Below are positions 57,801-64,000 of a stretch of DNA of 64,000 nucleotides, one piece after another (positions within the stretch are counted from its first letter, which is position 1; each line of letters opens with the position of its first letter). Both the position numbers and the translations under genes were made by a program. The DNA lies in the NCBI RefSeq assembly GCF_964355755.1, contig NC_092671.1, positions 25,976,070 through 26,040,069 of the forward strand, read 5' to 3'. Origin of the DNA: Antedon mediterranea. Taxonomy: Eukaryota; Echinodermata; Crinoidea; Comatulida; Antedonidae. Under the pieces are notes generated by a model. That model did not search any database and was not told where the DNA came from. It saw only the letters and a list, made by a program, of their open reading frames with translations.

Positions 57801-60800
57801 AATAATTAAATAATGATAATTTAATTGTTTTCAACACACTATTGTACCGTATTTCATTGAACGCTGTGTTACGTAACAACAAACGCGATTATCAACTTTA
57901 ATAACTATTTCAAATATGCAAATGAAGTCATGGTTTTTGTACTTTTTTACAATGGTTAGTCAATATTTACGTTACTATTTTTTTTTTATAATAGTTTAAT
58001 TTATATTACGGGACTTTGGATTTGTGGTGCTAAAAACTTCAAAACAGGTTCACCATATTTTCTAACTTTTGTTAATAATACACACTATTTCAAACCTATT
58101 TATTTCGATAGGTAATTGCATACATATACCGTTGTCGCATGTTCTTCTTCACTCTGGTTTCTCTGCATCACGCATAAATCTTTCGCCTTTTACTAAAGAT
58201 TTCCGTGTAGAGGAACAACTATTGAGTTTTAACTCAATTTTTCTCAACCCTTGTACCTCTATAAGGGTAATTTATGAAATTAAGAATAGAATAAATAAAT
58301 ATTTTTATTAATTAGGCCTATACAAAATATTTACTGGCATACAGCTCAGGAAAAGGTCGGTGATTTGACTAGAGTTCCACGTGAGGAATACCTGTGGTGT
58401 AGGCTTAAGTACTCACTTTTTAACATTGTTTATATAATTTGGTGAGGGTGGGATTACCAGTAAAGCTTGGTTCCCACTCGCAACGTAATTGATTTGACCA
58501 ATCATAAGCGATGGATTATTCGAACAGTAGTTTGTCATCATTGGTCAACTCGCTTGCGTTGCACGTACGAAGGTAAATAAATTAATGTTATTGTTGGTAT
58601 GATAGTGTGGCAACTCGTTGGTACGAGCAACACGCAGAAATTACGGACGCACATGAAATCTTAAGCACGCAACAACACGATCGGCGAAAACTTAAAATAA
58701 TTGAGAATTTCAAGAAAGCTTTGCGATCGATACTAAATATTAAGAAAGAGAATAATACATTGTTGCAATGGACTATTCAGTCGTAATTATTTTGTCATTT
58801 TGTTAAAACTCTGTCTTAAATTTTACGAAATGGCAGCAAAATTGTCACCTTGAAAAATTAATTTGTATACGCAAATAATTAGCATTGTTTCAACAGTTTT
58901 CAACTTGAAATATTTTAACTACAATTAGGCCTATTCTTCTTACTATTAAAAAGTTTAACACTTTTTGTAATGCTATATTTAGTTTATCTTACAACGCTTT
59001 TAAAATCTCTTACAATATCAGTTGGTTAATAACCAACACCTATGTATTGCGATGTGGAATGACATACATATACTGTAAGTGACGTATTTGACTTTACTCT
59101 GGTTTCTCTGCATCACGTGTAAATCTTTCGCCTTTTACTAAAGATTTCCGTGTAGAGGAACAACTATTGAGTTTTAACTCAATTTTTCTCAACCCTTTTT
59201 TTTTGAACGAGGGTAATTATGAAGTGTTAATGTCAGAAATGTAATTATTTTCAAGACAGGCTACGAGATATACATCTATATTCAAATGTGATTTGTAGAA
59301 TACACTTTATTTGGTCATAATGGCAGTATCCGTTATGATATAATTTTTTTTATTGAAATCATAGGCCTAACACATTACAAATAATTAAGTAAAGATAATT
59401 TAATTGTTTTCAACACACTATTGTACCGTATTTCATTGAACGCTGTGTTACGTAACAACAAACGCGATTATCAACTTCAATAACTATTTCAAATATGCAA
59501 ATGAAGGCATGATTTTTGTACTTTTTTGCAATGGTTATTCAATATTTACGTTACTATTCCCACTCGCAACGTAATTGATTTGACCAATCATAAGCGATGG
59601 ATTATTCGAACAGTAGCTTGTCATCATTGGTCAACTCGCTTGCGTTGCACGTACGAAGGTAAATAAATTAATGTTATTGTTGGTATGATAGTGTGGCAAC
59701 TCGTTGGTACGAGCAACGCATGTACGCACCACGCAGAAATTACGGACGCACATGAAATCTTAAGCACGCAACAACACCATCGGCGAAAACTTAAAATAAT
59801 TGAGAATTTCAAGAAAGCTTTGCGATCGATACTAAATATCAAGAAAGAGAATAATACATTGTTGCAATGGACTATTCAGTCGTAATTATTTTGTCATTTT
59901 GTTAAAACTCTGTCTTAAATTTTACGAAATGGCAGCAAAATTGTCACCTGGAAAAATTAATTTGAATACGCAAATAATTAGCGTTGTTTCAACAGTTTTC
60001 AACTTGAAATATTTTAACTACAATTATTCTTCTTACTATTAACAAGTTTAACACTTTTTGTTATGCTATATTTAGTTTATCTTACAACGCTTTTAAAATC
60101 TCTAACAATATCAGTTGGTTAATAACCAACACCTATGTATTGCGATGTGGAATGACATACATATTATACTGTAAGTGACGTATTTGTCTTTACTCTGGTT
60201 TCTCTGCATCACGCATAAATCTTTCGCCTTTTACTAAAGATTTCCGTGTAGAGGAACAACTATTGAGTTTTAACTCAATTTTTCTCAACCCTTGTTTTTT
60301 GAACGAGGGTAATTATAAAGTGTTAATGTCAGAAATGTAATTATTATCAAGACAGGCTACGAGATATACATCTATATTCAAATGTGATTTGTAGAATACA
60401 CTTTATTTGGTCATAATGGCAGTATCCGTTATGATATATTTTTTTTTATTGAAATCATAGGCCTAACACATTACAAATAATTAAGTAATGATAATTTAAT
60501 TGTTTTCAACACACTATTGTACCGTATTTCATTGAACGCTGTGTTACGTAACAACAAACGCGATTATCAACTTCAATAACTATTTCAAATATGCAAATGA
60601 AGGCATGATTTTTGTACTTTTGTGCAATGGTTATTCAATATTTACGTTACTATTTTTTGATATAATAGTTTAATTTATTTTACGGGACTTTGGATTTGTG
60701 ATGCTAAATACTCCAAAACAGGTTCACCATATTTTCTAACTTTTGTTAATAATACAAACTATTTCAAACCTATTTATTTCGATAGGTAATTGCATACATA

Positions 60801-63800
60801 TACCGTTGTCGCATGTTTTTCTTCACTCTGGTTTCTCTGCATATTTACTGGCATACAGCTCAGTAAAAGGTTGGTGATTTGACTAGAGTTCCACGTGAGG
60901 AGTACCTGTGGTGTAGGCTTAAGTACTCACTTTTTAACATTGTTTATATAATTTGGTGAGGGTGGGATTATCAGTAAAGCTTGGTTCCCACTCGCAACGT
61001 AATTGATTTGACCAATCATAAGTGATGGATTATTCGAACAGTAGCTTGTCATCATTGGTCGCGTTGCACGTACGAAGGTAAATAAATTAATGTTATTGTT
61101 GGTATGGTAGTGTGGCGACTCGTTAGTACGAGCAACGCATGTACGCACCACGCAGAAATTACGGACGCACATGAAATCTTAAGCACGCAACAACACGATC
61201 GGCGAAAACTTAAAATAATTGAGAATTTCAAGAAAGCTTTGCGATCGATACTAAATATCAAGAAAGAGAATAATACATTGTTGCAATGGACTATTCAGTC
61301 GTAATTATTTTGTCATTTTGTTAAAACTCTGTCTTAAATTTTACGAAATGGCAGCAAAATTGTCACCTTGAAAAATTAATTTGTATACGCAAATAATTAG
61401 CATTGTTTCAACAGTTTTCAACTTGAAATATTTTAACTACAATTAGGCCTATTCTTCTTACTATTAAAAAGTTTAACACTTTTTGTAATGCTATATTTAG
61501 TTTATCTTACAACGCTTTTAAAATCTCTTACAATATCAGTTGGTTAATAACCAACACCTATGTATTGCGATGTGGAATGACATACATATACTGTAAGTGA
61601 CGTATTTGACTTTACTCTGGTTTCTCTGCATCACGTGTAAATCTTTCGCCTTTTACTAAAGATTTCCGTGTAGAGGAACAACTATTGAGTTTTAACTCAA
61701 TTTTTCTCAACCCTTTTTTTTTGAACGAGGGTAATTATGAAGTGTTAATGTCAGAAATGTAATTATTTTCAAGACAGGCTACGAGATATACATCTATATT
61801 CAAATGTGATTTGTAGAATACACTTTATTTGGTCATAATGGCAGTATCCGTTATGATATAATTTTTTTTATTGAAATCATAGGCCTAACACATTACAAAT
61901 AATTAAGTAAAGATAATTTAATTGTTTTCAACACACTATTGTACCGTATTTCATTGAACGCTGTGTTACGTAACAACAAACGCGATTATCAACTTCAAAA
62001 ACTATTTCAAATATGCAAATGAAGGCATGATTTTTGTACTTTTTTGCAATGGTTATTCAATATTTACGTTACTATTCCCACTCGCAACGTAATTGATTTG
62101 ACCAATCATAAGCGATGGATTATTCGAACAGTAGCTTGTCATCATTGGTCAACTCGCTTGCGTTGCACGTACGAAGGTAAATAAATTAATGTTATTGTTG
62201 GTATGATAGTGTGGCAACTCGTTGGTACGAGCAACGCATGTACGCACCACGCAGAAATTACGGACGCACATGAAATCTTAAGCACGCAACAACACCATCG
62301 GCGAAAACTTAAAATAATTGAGAATTTCAAGAAAGCTTTGCGATCGATACTAAATATCAAGAAAGAGAATAATACATTGTTGCAATGGACTATTCAGTCG
62401 TAATTATTTTGTCATTTTGTTAAAACTCTGTCTTAAATTTTACGAAATGGCAGCAAAATTGTCACCTGGAAAAATTAATTTGAATACGCAAATAATTAGC
62501 GTTGTTTCAACAGTTTTCAACTTGAAATATTTTAACTACAATTATTCTTCTTACTATTAACAAGTTTAACACTTTTTGTAATGCTATATTTAGTTTATCT
62601 TACAACGCTTTTAAAATCTCTAACAATATCAGTTGGTTAATAACCAACACCTATGTATTGCGATGTGGAATGACATACATATTATACTGTAAGTGACGTA
62701 TTTGTCTTTACTCTGGTTTCTCTGCATCACGCATAAATCTTTCGCCTTTTACTAAAGATTTCCGTGTAGAGGAACAACTATTGAGTTTTAACTCAATTTT
62801 TCTCAACCCTTGTTTTTTGAACGAGGGTAATTATAAAGTGTTAATGTCAGAAATGTAATTATTATCAAGACAGGCTACGAGATATACATCTATATTCAAA
62901 TGTGATTTGTAGAATACACTTTATTTGGTCATAATGGCAGTATCCGTTATGATATATTTTTTTTTATTGAAATCATAGGCCTAACACATTACAAATAATT
63001 AAGTAATGATAATTTAATTGTTTTCAACACACTATTGTACCGTATTTCATTGAACGCTGTGTTACGTAACAACAAACGCGATTATCAACTTCAATAACTA
63101 TTTCAAATATGCAAATGAAGGCATGATTTTTGTACTTTTGTGCAATGGTTATTCAATATTTACGTTACTATTTTTTTTTATAATAGTTTAATTTATTTTA
63201 CGGGACTTTGGATTTGTGGTGCTAAAAACTCCAAAACAGGTTCACCATATTTTCTAACTTTTGTTAATAATACACACTATTTCAAACCTATTTATTTCGA
63301 TAGGTAATTGCATACATATACTGTTGTCGCATGTTTTTCTTCACTCTGGTTTCTCTGCATCACGCATAAATCTTTCGCCTTTTACTAAAGATTTCCGTGT
63401 AGAGGAACAACTATTGAGTTTTAACTCAATTTTTCTCAACCCTTGTATCTCTATAAGGGTAATTTATGAAATTAAGAATAGAATAAATAAATATTTTTAT
63501 TAATTAGGCCTATACAAAATATTTACTGGCATACAGCTCAGGAAAAGGTCGGTGATTTTACTAGAGTACAACGTGAGGAGGACCTGTGGTGTAGGCTTAA
63601 GTACTCACTTTTTTATATTTTTCATACAATTTGGTGAGGATGGGATTAGCCGACCAGTAAAGCTTGGTTCCCACTTGCAACGTAAGTGATTTGACCAATC
63701 ATAAGCGATGGATTATTCGAACAGTAGCTTGTCATTGGTCAACTCGCTTGCATTGCACGTACATCCTTGTGTTGCGTCTCTAGTGAGAACCACGCTTTAG

Positions 63801-64000
63801 TGAAAGTTCTATCCTATATGTTGTATGCCTACATACTTTATTTTGGAATCATTGTAGAGGTCTAACATTAATATGCTGTAAATCAACGGCTCAATGTAAA
63901 TTGTAAAACCTACCATCGGCATGACATCAACTTTGTTTGATCTCCGCCAGAAAATCTTAAGAATTCGCTTTAACTTTCTAATTTTTGTAAAAAGTACTTG
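54847..64000. repeat. R-B tandem array, block 6, to the window end
   Basis: R-B units continue to the last base. Marker spacings are about 1,862, 1,580, 1,088, 1,419 and 1,100 bp. A deletion junction, gttactattcccactcgcaa, occurs at both 59556 and 62072, and rare variants (cacgtgtaaatc at 59116 and 61632) repeat with it, so about 2.5 kb was duplicated after the deletion. Nothing coding seen. Confidence 0.85.

Overview
This is a repeat-dominated, AT-rich stretch of an animal genome. It is eukaryotic: two large LTR retrotransposons (one Ty3/gypsy-type, one BEL/Pao), a tRNA-derived SINE, several TIR DNA transposons, tRNA-like loci, and a Krueppel-like factor (KLF) zinc-finger sequence, a family limited to animals and close relatives. 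The frequent hexamer AGGCCT in TAGGCCTA-like contexts and the foldback element with TIRs made of short tandem repeats (reminiscent of sea urchin TU elements) make a marine deuterostome, perhaps an echinoderm, my best guess. That is inference only. No intact single-copy host gene can be demonstrated.

Layout. 1-14.3 kb is a tandem array of a ~1.43 kb non-coding unit, here called R-A. Two copies carry the same SINE. One copy is split by an intact gypsy-type element with identical 161-bp LTRs (4328-9830). One is replaced in part by an intronless, frameshifted KLF copy (12459-13407). 14.3-25.75 kb is an array of a second family, R-B (units ~1.2-1.86 kb), interrupted by a 1,061-bp TIR element (18580-19640) and by a 3,270-bp TIR element carrying a decayed XPG/FEN1-like nuclease plus CXC-domain gene (21212-24481). 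25.75-34.6 kb returns to R-A. It is bounded by the two halves of a second KLF copy and interrupted by a nearly complete BEL/Pao element on the minus strand (26239-32971).

34.6-45.3 kb is the least repetitive part. It has a possible promoter and first exon (34.68-34.80 kb), a 3.3-kb foldback element whose TIRs consist of a 20-bp tandem repeat (36643-39947), a ~100-bp inverted repeat at 34.81 and 41.37 kb, a cluster of tRNA-Val-like sequences in repeated cassettes (41.5-44.2 kb) with an inserted non-LTR retrotransposon tail, and a gutted gypsy-type remnant with a 3' LTR (44249-45297). 45.3-64 kb is R-B again, with a 2,162-bp TIR element (46234-48395), a perfect 157-bp palindrome (54690-54846) and evidence of repeated unequal exchange.

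The coding content belongs to transposons; there are no operons or cooperating host genes. The value of the window lies in its nested insertions, which give a relative order of events: R-A and KLF amplification before the BEL insertion, the SINE before duplication of its host unit, and the gypsy-type element last or nearly so.
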